Shown one piece after another: positions 43,985 to 53,691 of a DNA stretch of 64,000 bases. The notes under the pieces were generated by a model that saw only the letters and a program-made list of their open reading frames with translations, was not told where the DNA came from and did not search any database. The position numbers and the translations under genes were made by a program. Numbering within the stretch: position 1 is the stretch's first letter; each line of letters begins with the position of its first letter. Origin of the DNA: Ichthyophis bannanicus. Lineage: Eukaryota; Chordata; Amphibia; Gymnophiona; Ichthyophiidae. The DNA is taken from positions 9,378,234-9,442,233 of the forward strand of contig CM066047.1 in assembly GCA_033557465.1 (NCBI GenBank). Direction: 5' to 3'.

Positions 43985-44383
43985 AAAAAAAAAAACCTGC
44001 TGGCTGCCGCCGCGGGGCCCCCTCTGCTGCTGCGGCAGCACGGACCGACCCGCGGGGGCCCCCTCTGCAAGCTGACTCCGTCGGTCCGTTGATCCCTCTC
44101 TCCCTCAGTGCACGCTGTGAGAGGCGCGAAGGTAGAGTGTCTCCCTCGCGTCTCTGTTAAGCCCGCAGGGGCTGATGGGAAATTTCCCATCAGCCCCTGC
44201 GGGCTTAACAGAGACGCGAAGAGACACTTTCGCGTCTCTCACAGCCTGCACCCTGCACGGAGGGAGGGAGGGAGGAAGGAACCGATGGAGTCAGCTTGTA
44301 GAGGGGGCCCCCGCGGGTCAGTCGGTGCTGCCGCGGCAGCAGAGGGGGCCCCGCGGCGGCAGCCAGCAGGTTTGTTTTTTAAT
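43985..44383. repeat. ~400-bp near-perfect palindrome
   Basis: Two arms meet at TGGGAAATTTCCCA (centre between 44182 and 44183). The arm includes CAGCCCCTGCGGGCTTAACA and its complement, then AGAGACGCGA, and an outer CTGCTGGCTGCCGCCGCGG facing CCGCGGCGGCAGCCAGCAG. GC-rich with many CpG. The frames on both strands (for example 44108-44404 and 43978-44190) encode the same start because of the symmetry and are not genes. Confidence 0.92.
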
Positions 44384-44484
44384 TTTATTAAAAAAAAAAA
44401 TTAACTTTTTCTTTTTTTGTGGGCCCCTGCCAGCTGTGGGCCCTACGCCATGGCGTACATGGCGTATAGGTAAATCTGGCCCTG

Positions 44485-44852
44485 GTGCTAGGGGCAGAGC
44501 TTGGAACCAGTTTAAGGCAGATTCACTGCAAATCTTGCGTAAAGTTGTTTTCAAGAGACCATTAACTCTCCACTAGCCCATTTGCCTGTGGGCGGTAAAC
44601 ACACACAAAATGTTGTTTAATACAGAGATGAGCAGATAATTGGGAAAGAAGCTCATTTCTGAAATGTGTGCCATTATCAGAGTATAACACAGCAGGAATA
44701 CCACTTCTCGGGATAATTTCAGTACAGAGTGCTGAAGCAACTTGGGAAGATGTCTCTCTTCTACAGGGAAAGGCTTCCACCCATTGAGAGAAAGCACTCA
44801 CAAACACCAACAGATATCTTTTACCATGAACTGTGTGGTGATGAAGGGGCAT
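44485..44852 (-). pseudogene. Endogenous retrovirus integrase, catalytic core
   Basis: Minus-strand frame with retroviral integrase core features: YLLVFVSAFSQWVEAFPCRR, then a SDNGTHFRNELL segment holding the second catalytic Asp, then YRPQANGLVES with the Glu region. The first catalytic Asp falls in the piece at 46287-46609. A stop follows VES, and the frame continues through KTTLRKICSESALNWFQALP up to the hAT insertion at 44484. Truncated on both sides by insertions, so inactive. Confidence 0.85.
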
Positions 44853-46286
44853 CAGAGCCCATGGAAATAGCTGGAAAACAAACTTTTACCTGCAAGCAGA
44901 GGGATAGTTCAGAGAGCAGGGCGTTTCAAACTGCAGCCAAAGAAAAAAAACACACACACAGAGCTGCTGAGTCCAGACCACGCCCAAGCTCCAAGGCAAC
45001 CCAGGGAGGTAATAGGAAGCACCTGGGGGAGGAGTTGGAAGGGGAAGAGCAGCTACATACATTTAAGCTCCAGGGAGCAGAAAGAGAGGAGCCTACCAAG
45101 AGAAAGGAGGGAGGAGAGCTCCCGAGGCAAACTGAAGGGAAAGGATCCTTCTGGGGACTTGAAAGAGAGAGGCTTTCCAGAGACAGCCGAAGAAGGGATT
45201 CCCAAGGCAGCCAGCATACTGGGGACTACAGCCCAGGGAGAAGCCCCTGCTGTAAAGGAATTGCACGGTCTGGAGACCGGAGGCTCTGTCCTAAGAGAGT
45301 TGCTGACTATAGTCCAGGTACGGGAGCAGCCCTGCAAGAGTCTGTGGGAGAAGTTTTACCTCTGGAAAGATCTGTGAAGAGAAGGGTCACGCAGAACAAG
45401 GTGAGCCAGTTAGAAGCCTTGTTCAGCTTGTTGAGAGATAAGGGTCTCTACAGCCATTCTAAAGTCCCTGAGCACAGAGAGAAGTCCCGTTGGGAAAAGG
45501 TCTTAAAACCTTTAGGGGAGATTAAGCCTACGTCCTCTCAGCCCGAGTTAAGCCAGGAGACAGCAGAGTCTGATTATGAAGACATGCAGACAGAGCCTTG
45601 TGATGTTGAACAAGACTCCTTAGATTCCTTGATGGATTGTTCTTTTTGTATGAAGACAGAATGAAGAGGCTGTAGGTTTTTTTTAACCTGTGGAAAAAAA
45701 GCCAGAAGCCCTTTAACTGAAGGTTTTATGTTTTGAACGCTGGAAATGTTAAAAAGGAAAATTGCTGCTGTTTAAAGCTGAGAGGAAATGATTCAAGATT
45801 GATTTGAATGATTAAGGGAAACAGCTATCTGAATGTAAAACAGCTAGAAGCAAAAGGAAAGCTTTATTTAAAGTTTTACTCAGTTTGGGAAAGGCTGATA
45901 CCTTTGCTGGAAGTTAGCTGAAATCAGCTAAGCTGTATTTCTGACTGTTGGACTTTGGAAGAAACACCTTCTGGTATAACAAGCTGCATGAAGCAATTGT
46001 AACATTTATCACTGTCAGAATCCTGTTTGACTGAAACTTCTTTTGTTGGAGAATACATCCTATTTTGGTTGACATGTGTTGAGCTTCTAAGGAGGTTCTT
46101 TGCAAAGGGAAAGACAAAAATAAATTTCCTGTGTTTTGCCTTCAAACCCTCGGACTCTCTTTGTCATTTCACACAACTACAATACCCAGAAGCTTCAGCT
46201 CTGGAGCCCATTAAAAGGGGACATTATAAGGCACGCCCTTACCTATAGGCAACCGCCTAGACAGTAGGGAGCGCCACAACTGCTGT
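44853..46286 (+). mobile_element. Unclassified insertion in ERV integrase (LTR-like?)
   Basis: The integrase frame breaks at exactly one point and GCAT occurs at both borders (44849-44852 and 46287-46290 approximately), consistent with a 4-bp target duplication; a 3-bp CAT reading is also possible. The insert starts CAGAGCCCATGG and ends ACTGCTGTCT, not the usual TG...CA. It has one 260-codon frame, an AATAAA near 46119 and an ACTACAATACCCAGAAGC segment reminiscent of the gypsy LTR near 52255. A solo LTR is my preferred guess. Confidence 0.5.
44882..45664 (+). CDS. Uncharacterised hydrophilic ORF in the insertion
   Basis: The frame is open from 44729, but its first 41 codons lie in antisense integrase sequence, so only the part inside the insert can be native; no Met is certain. 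The product would be about 260 residues, very hydrophilic, rich in Glu, Lys, Arg and Ser, with two similar segments (GDYSPGRSPCCKGIARS and ADYSPGTGAALQESV) and an acidic tail ending LDSLMDCSFCMKTE. No known domain recognised. The tail resembles the end of the LTR-encoded frame of the gypsy element (EECVYMDCSLSKLRW): an acidic stretch then MDCS. That likeness is short and could be chance. Confidence 0.35.
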   Translation, partial: TFTCKQRDSSESRAFQTAAKEKKHTHRAAESRPRPSSKATQGGNRKHLGEELEGEEQLHTFKLQGAEREEPTKRKEGGELPRQTEGKGSFWGLERERLSRDSRRRDSQGSQHTGDYSPGRSPCCKGIARSGDRRLCPKRVADYSPGTGAALQESVGEVLPLERSVKRRVTQNKVSQLEALFSLLRDKGLYSHSKVPEHREKSRWEKVLKPLGEIKPTSSQPELSQETAESDYEDMQTEPCDVEQDSLDSLMDCSFCMKTE

Positions 46287-46609
46287 CTGCATATCCATGA
46301 AATCATTGTGTAAACTTTGAAAAGGGCCAGCTGGATGAGGAAGCAAAGCATCCCTTTAGGGATGGGACGGTGTCCTGGCTGGGATTTAATACACACAGGA
46401 CATATAGAAACAAATTGCTGAACAGTTGCTTGTATATTAGGAGCCCAATACAAATGAGAGCATGAAATAAGCATGACACGGGCAGAGGAATGAGCAGGAA
46501 AATGTAGGTCAGACAGAAGAAGGAAAAGAGCTTTCTGAGTTATGCACAATTTACCACTGGGGTGAGTCCGTAAACCATGAGGAACCCTGGAACACCTGCA
46601 AGCTTCCAT
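46287..46609 (-). pseudogene. Endogenous retrovirus integrase, N-terminal zinc domain
   Basis: Minus-strand frame with the HHCC zinc-binding module of retroviral integrase: the His pair in LHFPAHSSARV, YWAPNIQATVQQFV, then CPVC in SICPVCIKSQPGHRP. In a shifted frame the sequence continues to HNDFMDM, the segment holding the first catalytic Asp, and is cut there by the insertion at 46286. Upstream RT and RNase H are not recognisable. Confidence 0.8.
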
Positions 46610-46689
46610 TGAGCTATTTCACTTTCTAATGGGGAATCTTGAGCAGACTGGGTTATGTCAGTGGCTGAGCACTGGACGTCACCAGTGAT

Positions 46690-46850
46690 GCTAATTTAAT
46701 ACCTATTCCACCAGCAACAAAACATCAGTTCTGCATGGGTCATTCTCTAATAACAACTGAAACACATGACATAAGAATTTAAGATCCAATAGACTCTTGT
46801 AGGTGGCTTATAATAGTCGGGACATTGCTACTTTAATCTCTTAACAGATA
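46690..46850. repeat. Dispersed block shared with 22800-22960
   Basis: Contains AACATCAGTTCTGCA, GGGTCATTC, ACACATGACATAAGAATT and CAATAGACTCTTG in the same order as at 22800-22960. Family unknown. Confidence 0.6.
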
Positions 46851-46859
46851 GAATGAAAT

Positions 46860-47222
46860 TAGCAGACACATTTTCTTAATCAGGATACGCTCCAATCCCT
46901 AACCTAGAAAACAAAATGTATACATCATGGATTAAATTTATTTATTGTGCACAAATAAAGAAATGGTTAAATTTCTTTCTTCCTTCTCTATCACACTTGT
47001 CAAATCCAGGATTCCTGTAACAATTTTAAATATCATAAAATATCAATAACTCTACTGCCAGTTGAAATCAGAAGTTGTTCTTATCATATATTCATGGGGG
47101 AAAAAAAGAATTAGTTACATTCAGACTGTGCTTCAACTGCAACCACTTTTTTTTTCCTAAATAAACTTCAACATTCAAGGTCCCCTCGCCAGTTAACTGA
47201 CGATATCTCTCGCTACAGAGTT
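46860..47222. other. No recognisable feature
   Basis: AT-rich sequence; no gene or repeat family recognised. Confidence 0.5.
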
Positions 47223-47722
47223 ACTATAAACTATAAACTAGAAATGCCTGTTTCCCATCACTGCCGGCGGGCTTAACAGAGCCGAAAGAAAGGGAAACTC
47301 TCCCTTCCTGGCTCTGAAAAGCCGGCGCTGAGGGAAATAATACAAGGAGGGCTCTGCCAGGGAGGTGGGGGGAGGGGGTGAGGCCACCGGGCCTTCTTTC
47401 TGCTGCTGCTGCGGTGGCAGCAGCAGCAGCCAGGTTTGTTTTTAATTTCCCTGGGCTGATGCGGGGGAGGTTAGGACTGGAAGTGGGCTGATTGGGGGGG
47501 GGGGGGTGTTAGGACTGGTAATGGGGGTTTAGAACTGGAAATGGGTTGATGGGGGGTTAGAACTGGAAATAGGCTGATCGGGAGGGGGGCTAGGACTGGA
47601 AATGGGCTGATGGGGGGTTAGAATTGGAAATGGGCTGATGGGGGGTTAAGAATAGAAATAGGCTGATCGGGAGGGAGGTTAGAACTGGAAATGGGCTGAT
47701 GGGGGGTTAGAACTGGCCCGTG
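47223..47722. repeat. Fragment related to the 42115 hAT element
   Basis: CCGGCGGGCTTAACAGAG, a CAGCAGCAGCAGCCAGG segment, and a G-rich array of GGTTAGGACTGGAAATGGGC units correspond, in opposite orientation, to the palindrome arm and minisatellite of the hAT element. Termini not found. Confidence 0.7.
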
Positions 47723-47723
47723 C

Positions 47724-48005
47724 CTAATTAAATCTTACTCCCTGGTTCCCCCTCATGTCTCCTTTATGTTTCATTTGTATTATCTGGTTTTCTTTGCAGA
47801 TGTACACTAAATCAGCAATATTCCATACCACTCTACTTCCAGAATTTTCTCATGTTATGTCAGTAGCTCATTCTTTCTTTTCCCCTGATTCTTCTTTTGG
47901 CCTAAAGCGGTCAAGCGTCTCAAGCAGGCCTATGGCCTGTATCGAAGCCTGCTTCACAGGCCTAGCTACAGGAGCACTGTCCCAGCCTGGGTCAGACTCC
48001 GTACA
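47724..48005 (-). repeat. Partial second copy of the ERV LTR
   Basis: About 280 bp nearly identical to 35639-35931 (TGCCTAATTAAATCTTACTC at one end, a GACTCCGTACAC or GTCTCCTTACAT form at the other). The part corresponding to the minisatellite is absent, replaced by the hAT-related array. Confidence 0.85.
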
Positions 48006-49319
48006 CACCGCAGCTGCTTCAGCTACTAGTTGGGAGGGCATCAGACTGCTTCAGCTGGCAGCGTGTGGTAAGTACTTTAGGGTTGATAGAGCCATGGTGG
48101 AACTTCTTTGTTTCAGCAACTGACAGCTTTGACTGTGGGACCCAGTTGATGCGCATTCACTGGTACCTGCTGCCCACCATTGTCTGTGTCCTTGGGCAGC
48201 CTTCTGTTTGAGCCTGGGACATCTTTGGTGTATAATTCTTCTATGCTGCCTCTCTCCTCACCATGTGTGCCATGATTGAGGGAGCGCCAGTACTTTCATG
48301 CCACGGCAGCTATTTTGTTTTCAGCCCTCTTCATGCTAGCTCTGTCTTTGCAGTGCTGCTTGGGCTGTGGAAATGGCGCCTTATTGTTATGGAAAATGTA
48401 TGCACCACATGCTCAAGGAACCCTGGGGAAAGGTTGTAGTGGCCCCAAGAGGAGCTGTTGCAGGTGCCTGTGGACCCATGGCTGGCAGTAATGCAGATTG
48501 GCCTCAGTCCATTAAAGGCACATTTTAGAAATGCCGTTTATGTAGTTGCGGGGACTTCCATGTGAATACATGTGGAAATCTGTTAAGCTTAAGAAAGGTT
48601 GGGCACATGTAAGTCTGATATAAAATCAACATATATCCGCCCCTGATCATGGACATGCATTTTATATGAAAGAAAGAAAAGGATCGGCATCCGCATGCTC
48701 CAGGGGAGCCATTTTACAGACATACATGTGGAAAACCGTGCAAGTGCCAGCAATCCAGAGCAGCCACTTACAGGTGTATCCTGGTCGTGTGCACAGAGAA
48801 TTTGCTGTTTGCCCCATTTCATTTTGGAGATGGAAATAAACATTGGGGGATTAAGCAGGAGTACACTTTTCATAAACCTATTTGTGCCAGGTAACAGGTG
48901 TAAATCCAGATGTGGACAATTTCTGTCTTCCACGTTCATCCCCTATATAAAATGGGGGATAAACATAAGGATATTTTTGAGGGGGTATTCAGTGACACAG
49001 AGTCCCAGCATCTTTTTCATTGCCTGATTCATGGTCCTCATGTCTTAGAGTATTGCATATGAGTACCAGCACCTTTTTTCCTAGGAAAAATGAAGTGGCC
49101 TCACATGCATCATTTTGTTCCTCCCACATCACATCCCCTTGTAACTTAGACATGACCAGGGCAGACACACATAAAATCATGTTTTACATGTGGATGCAGC
49201 TTGCATGATTTTCTGCTGCCACATCCATGTGTAAAATGTGAATAAGGCTTCTCAAATAACCGCCATAGGGTAAGTATTTATAAACTATTTTTCACATCTG
49301 AAATGCTGTTTTGGGTGTG
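48006..49319. other. No recognisable gene
   Basis: No coding feature. A motif near 49060 (GAGTACCAGCACCTTTTTTC, then CTAGGAAAAATG) recurs near 3115-3222, suggesting a short dispersed repeat. Confidence 0.45.
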
Positions 49320-49751
49320 TTAGAGGGCTTTTCTCCAGGACCAAGCAGGAAGTCAGTCCTCACTTATGGGTGACATCGACGTCGATGGAGCCCCTGCGGA
49401 GTATTTCCCCAGCTTTCTATAAAAGCCTTTGGGAATACAGCATGCATGCGCGGTCCCCTTCCCGCCTAAAGGTGCCATCTTGCGCAGTCTCTCTTTTTCC
49501 ATGGAGCCCATCGGACGTGTGTCCTAGTTCGCCCGGAAAATAGTTAGATGTTTTCATCCATTCCTTGAGATTTCTTCGTGTTTTTTTCTCCGGTTCAACA
49601 CCAGCTCCCCTTCTCGCCGGGTTCGGTACACCGGTATCGAGCCCGATCTTATTTTTTCGGTTTTTGCCCTTCGTGGCTGGTGTTCGCGCCCTTTTTTCCT
49701 TTTCCCTGGAAGGCCGGTCCTTTGACCTCGCGGGGACTCTTTTTTTCCCCA

Positions 49752-50445
49752 ATGGCTTCCAGTGGTTTTAAGAAGTGTGATCGGTGTAAGAAACTAATGT
49801 CTCTCACCGACACACATGACTGCTGCCTTCGGTGCCTCGGTCCTGATCATGATCCTAAGATCTGTGGGCCATGTGGAAAAATGTCCACTAAGGCACTTCG
49901 AAGTCGTCAGCACCAAAGGAAAGGCTTTTCTCCGATTCGGCCTCCGGCCGGGCCCGGACCTCATCTAAGGCCTCGACGTCTTGGGAGTCTGACCCCGAGC
50001 ATCGTCGGGGTTCCTCAGAAAGGGGGTCCCCCGAGCGGGAGCGAAAGAGGAAGAAGCGGCTCGCGAGGGCGGCGTCGGAGGAGGTCCCTGGCTTCTCAAG
50101 GGCTAGGTCTCGGACCCCCGACCGCCATCCCGGGCCCGTGGAACAGGAGAAGCCATCAAAAGTACCTCGGGTGGAGCCGGAGTCTGCTGGACATGTAAGT
50201 CCTGTTGTCCTCGGACTCTCCTCCCAGGGAGCCGACGTCGGGTCCGGCGCCGCTGGGGCCCGAGTCGGTAGCTGCTGAGTCTCCTGAGCTGGCTCTCAGG
50301 CTGACAGCCTTGGAGTGCAGACTGTCTGCCTTCATGGATCAGCAGCGGGTGCTGATGGCCAGCCTTGCTGGTGCATCTGCCCCGACCACCGGGTCATCGA
50401 CGTCAAAGTCGACCCCGGAGACCACCTCTGATCCTTTGCCATTGC
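49752..50445 (+). pseudogene. DIRS-like Gag N-terminal region
   Basis: Starts MASSGFKKCDRCKKLMSLTD and continues HDCCLRCLGPDHDPKICGPC, a Cys/His-rich zinc-ribbon-like region typical of DIRS ORF1 proteins, followed by basic, Ser/Arg-rich and Pro-rich stretches (SERGRSGSRGRRRRRSLAS). The frame stops at 50198 and goes on in another frame at 50205 (LGPESVAAESPELALRLTAL). The C-terminal half is lost in a deletion that fuses it to RNase H sequence. Confidence 0.75.
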
Positions 50446-52000
50446 TCATCAGATACACCTCCATGCAGTGTACCTACCGGGAGAAGCCAATGTCTTAGCA
50501 GAGAGACTGAGTTGCATCCTTCTTCCTCACAAATGGTCTCTCCATCCAAACACAATGTCCTATATCTTCCATACCTGGGGACTCCAGAGAAAGTTCTGTT
50601 CACGACCCCGCAGAATGCCAAGTTTCCTTGTTTCTGCATAAGGACTCCCACATCCCCCAACTAATAGGTGGATATCATTCACCTGCACTGGGGTCAGGGT
50701 TTGCTTTATGCGTTTCCTCCCATACCCCTTATTCCCAAGATGCATTTCAAGCTTCAGTCTGACAGGGGCTCTATGATTCCCATAGCCCTTCACTGGCTGT
50801 GGCAACCGTGGTTTCCACTGCTACTATGTCTGATTCAGACTCATCCTGTCCGATTCGGATGCGTGCCGGATCTCCTCTCTCAGGTCAACGGCTCACTACT
50901 CCATCCCAATCCACAATGCCTCACAGCTTGGCTGTTGAGAGCATAGCCTTACAGTGTTTTGACCTTTCTTAAGAAGTTAAGGAGATCCTCTTGGCTTCTA
51001 GAAAGCTTTCCACCAGACGTTCATACACTTTTAAATGGCATAGATTTTCGGTCTGTGTTCCCATAAGGATCTCAGTCCTTTTTCTGCTCCAGTGAAATCC
51101 CTCCTTCAGTATTTCCTCCTCCTGTCCTCGACAGGTCTAATGACAAATTAAGTGAGAGTCCACCTCAGTGCCATTGCGGCCTGTCATCTGCTTGATGGAC
51201 AGTCCATCTCCTCACAACCGCTAGTGGCGTGTTTCATGCAAGGTCTCCTGCTGTCTAAACCTTCCATTAAGCCACCCACAGTAGCTTGGGACCTCAATAT
51301 TGTTCTAGCACAGCTCCTCAAGCCAGCCGTGGAACCATTAGCTACGACCTCACTTAAGTTCCTCTCATGGAAGGTGATCTTCCTAATTGCCCTCACTTAA
51401 GCTAGATGCATTAGTGAGCTTCAGGCTTTGGTGGCGAATCCTCCCTATACCCGTTTCTACCATGACAAAGTAGTCCTTTGGACTCACCCACACTTTATGC
51501 CAAAAGTGGTGTCTCCCTTCCATCTAAACCAGTCAATTTACCTTTCGTTTTTCTTTCCTAACCGCATGTGTCTAGTGCTGAAGCAACCCTGCACACTCCT
51601 GACTGAAAGTGTGCATTGGCTTTTTACCTCCAAAGGAATCAGGGTCATCATAAAGCCTCGCAGTTGTTCATCTCTTTTGATCCCAGTCACCTGGGATTAC
51701 CTGTCTCTAAGCATACACTCTCCAGATGGATAGCGGACTGCATCTCATTTGCCTATGACAAAGCAGGACATTCCCTGGAAGGGAATGTCACAGCTCACAA
51801 TGTTCATGCCATGGCAACCTCAATGGCAAACCTATGCTTGGTTGCCATTGATATGATATGCAAAGCAGCGACTTGGTCTTCTGTCCATACCTTTGCTGCG
51901 CATTATTGTCTGGACAAGGACTCCCATCAGGATGCCATGTTTGGGCAGGCTGTACTCCAGCACCTCTTTCAGACTTAGAGGCAACTCCTGCCCTCCATCC
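50446..52000 (+). pseudogene. DIRS-like RNase H tail and tyrosine recombinase
   Basis: Broken frames. RNase H tail: YLPGEANVLAERLS-type sequence near 50470 and AFPPIPLIPKMHFKLQSDRG near 50715. Recombinase: VRVHLSAIAACH near 51150, MQGLLLSKPSIKPPTVAWDL near 51238, and the C-terminal TAHNVHAMATSMANLCL and MICKAATWSSVHTFAAHYCL near 51790-51905. The catalytic Arg of the His-x-x-Arg motif is replaced by His (AHNVHA); the candidate Tyr in AAHYCLD is kept. Many stops; inactive. Confidence 0.8.
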
Positions 52001-52168
52001 CAGACTTTGACGATACCAGAAATCCATGTGGGATCCATGATCTCATCAGGTCTTCTCCAGAGGTGAACCTCCATTGGTTCTGAGGTCACTTCATCTGGCC
52101 TTTGGGAGCTAGGGAGTCCCATATGTGAAGACTACATTCCTGCTTTTTTCTGGAAATAGTGTAGTTAC

Positions 52169-53691
52169 TGTCAGATGGCTGCCTGGGTGAGAATCTTCAC
52201 AGTCTTGGCAAGTGCATATCTCTATATGATGTGCAAGGGATTGTGGGCAATGTAGTTCATTCACACCAGACACAGCTGCTGACAATAATTTAGTTGTGCT
52301 CTTGGGTAAAGCCAATAAGATATTTATTTATGGGGTTATTTCTCCAAACACAGATATGCTTGGTAGCACAAAAATCAGGTTACTTGCTTTCAGTGTTAAC
52401 TTGGAAAAACAAAGTCAAAATCAGGAAAACAACAAACGAAAAGCCACAAAGCAAGAAAAAAACTGTTCTTTTCAGGTTAACTTCTGATTACTTCCCACAT
52501 AGATTCAGAAGTGATTCTCTCCTAGCTCACAAGCAATTAGGTAAGGCTTAATTGCTAGCAGTTATCCAGCTGAAACCCCTTAGCTGGCTTGCTTTCTACT
52601 GTGTGGGTCAAATCCTGCTTCAGGAGCTTTTCTGAGTAGATTAAAGAACAAGTTTATATTTCTTTGTGATGGTTGCTGTACTTTGTAACAGAAAGTTACC
52701 AACGGAGTTTAGATAGAGAGCAGTCCATATAAACACATTCTTCATCTGCAATCATACCCCCATCTTCAACAAGCATAGGTTCAATATCAAGGATTGGCAC
52801 AGATGAATCTCTCAATGGAGCACTTTCAGGAGAATACTTGTTTCCCTGCTGTCTTTCAAGGTTATAGCTAGGGCATAGATCAGTGTTCATACCTGAGCTT
52901 CCATTGCTGTTAGAGTTCCTCTCTATATAGCCTGGCCAGTATGTAGTCCAGTTCTTATGTCCAGCCTTCCAATCCAGATCCCTGGACACTGGATCTCTCT
53001 TCACATACCTTCTGGCACGGGTCTTAGGGTCCCTTCCACGTGCAGCCGTCTCCCTCACAGGTAGCGTCTGGAGAATCCTAGCTCTGCAGCACCATTCCTC
53101 TGGCTTTCCCCAGTCCAATGGTGTATGCTGGCCCTCGGAATACCTCCCAGTATACGTACTGCTTTGGACTCTTCTAGACCTCTCAAAGGCTTTTCTCCTC
53201 TTTCTTCCAGAGGGTCTCTTTCCCTCTCTGTCCGTCCGGTTTGGCTTCTGCTTCTGATGATCCTTCAGATGAAACTGAGGATAATTCTCTGGATATCCAA
53301 GGTGATCATGAAGATGGTCATCTGTAGAATAAACTCTACTCTTATTCTGCTTAGATGAGTGCTCCTCCCTAACACAGCACAGCTGTGCTGAATCAGGCCT
53401 TGCCCTTTGAGATGAGTGTTCCATCCTAGCACAGCGCAGCTGTGCTGAATCAAGCCCTGCCCTTTGCAATGAGTGCTTGGGGATTACCTCATAGCCCTTT
53501 TGATTGAACACACGTTTTCTCACTTCAGCTCCTCTCATGGCTGTTGGAAACCTGGTGCATTCTGGGACTGGTAGTCTTTTATGGCAAAATTCTGTTTTCT
53601 CATTTCTACCAGCACTGACAGGTTGCTTGTTCAGAGACACTTCACCTTTTCTATAGCCCCTTCCTGAGCTATGATAAGCTTCCTTATCACA
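52169..53691 (-). repeat. 3' LTR of gypsy element (1523 bp)
   Basis: Minus-strand ends TGTGATAAGG...CATCTGACA. U3 is about 1 kb and carries the last 331 codons of the polyprotein frame. TATAAA lies at 52653-52658 and AATAAA at 52323-52328 on the minus strand, placing transcription start near 52625. About 18 substitutions and one 5-nt indel separate it from the 5' LTR (counted by eye). Confidence 0.95.

Larger units (their letters stand above)
42115..44484. mobile_element. Non-autonomous hAT element, 2.37 kb
   Basis: Terminal inverted repeats CAGGGCCGGATTTACC and GGTAAATCTGGCCCTG, with exact 8-bp target duplications GTGCTAGG (42107-42114 and 44485-44492), the hAT hallmark. No transposase frame. 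The interior holds an AT-rich left half, a C-rich minisatellite (43180-43960) and a 400-bp palindrome (43985-44383). It interrupts the retroviral integrase. Confidence 0.93.
49320..52168 (+). mobile_element. DIRS-like retrotransposon, left part
   Basis: The left end (CAGGACCAAGCAGGAAGTCA then GTCCTCAC near 49336-49360) is inverted relative to the right end near 58766-58795 (GTGAAGACTAAATTCCTGCT). Between them lie a Gag N-terminus, the RNase H tail and a degraded tyrosine recombinase. The RT core is missing through an internal deletion near 50445. The element is interrupted at 52168 by the LTR retrotransposon and resumes at 58519. Confidence 0.85.

Noticed and set aside
44108..44576. Paired frames on both strands with the same start (MGNFPSAPAGLTETR)
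   Set aside because: They arise from the symmetry of the palindrome at 43985-44383 and run into simple sequence.
50403..52122. Minus-strand frames of 70-100 codons
   Set aside because: They are antisense to the decayed DIRS recombinase and carry no recognisable motif.
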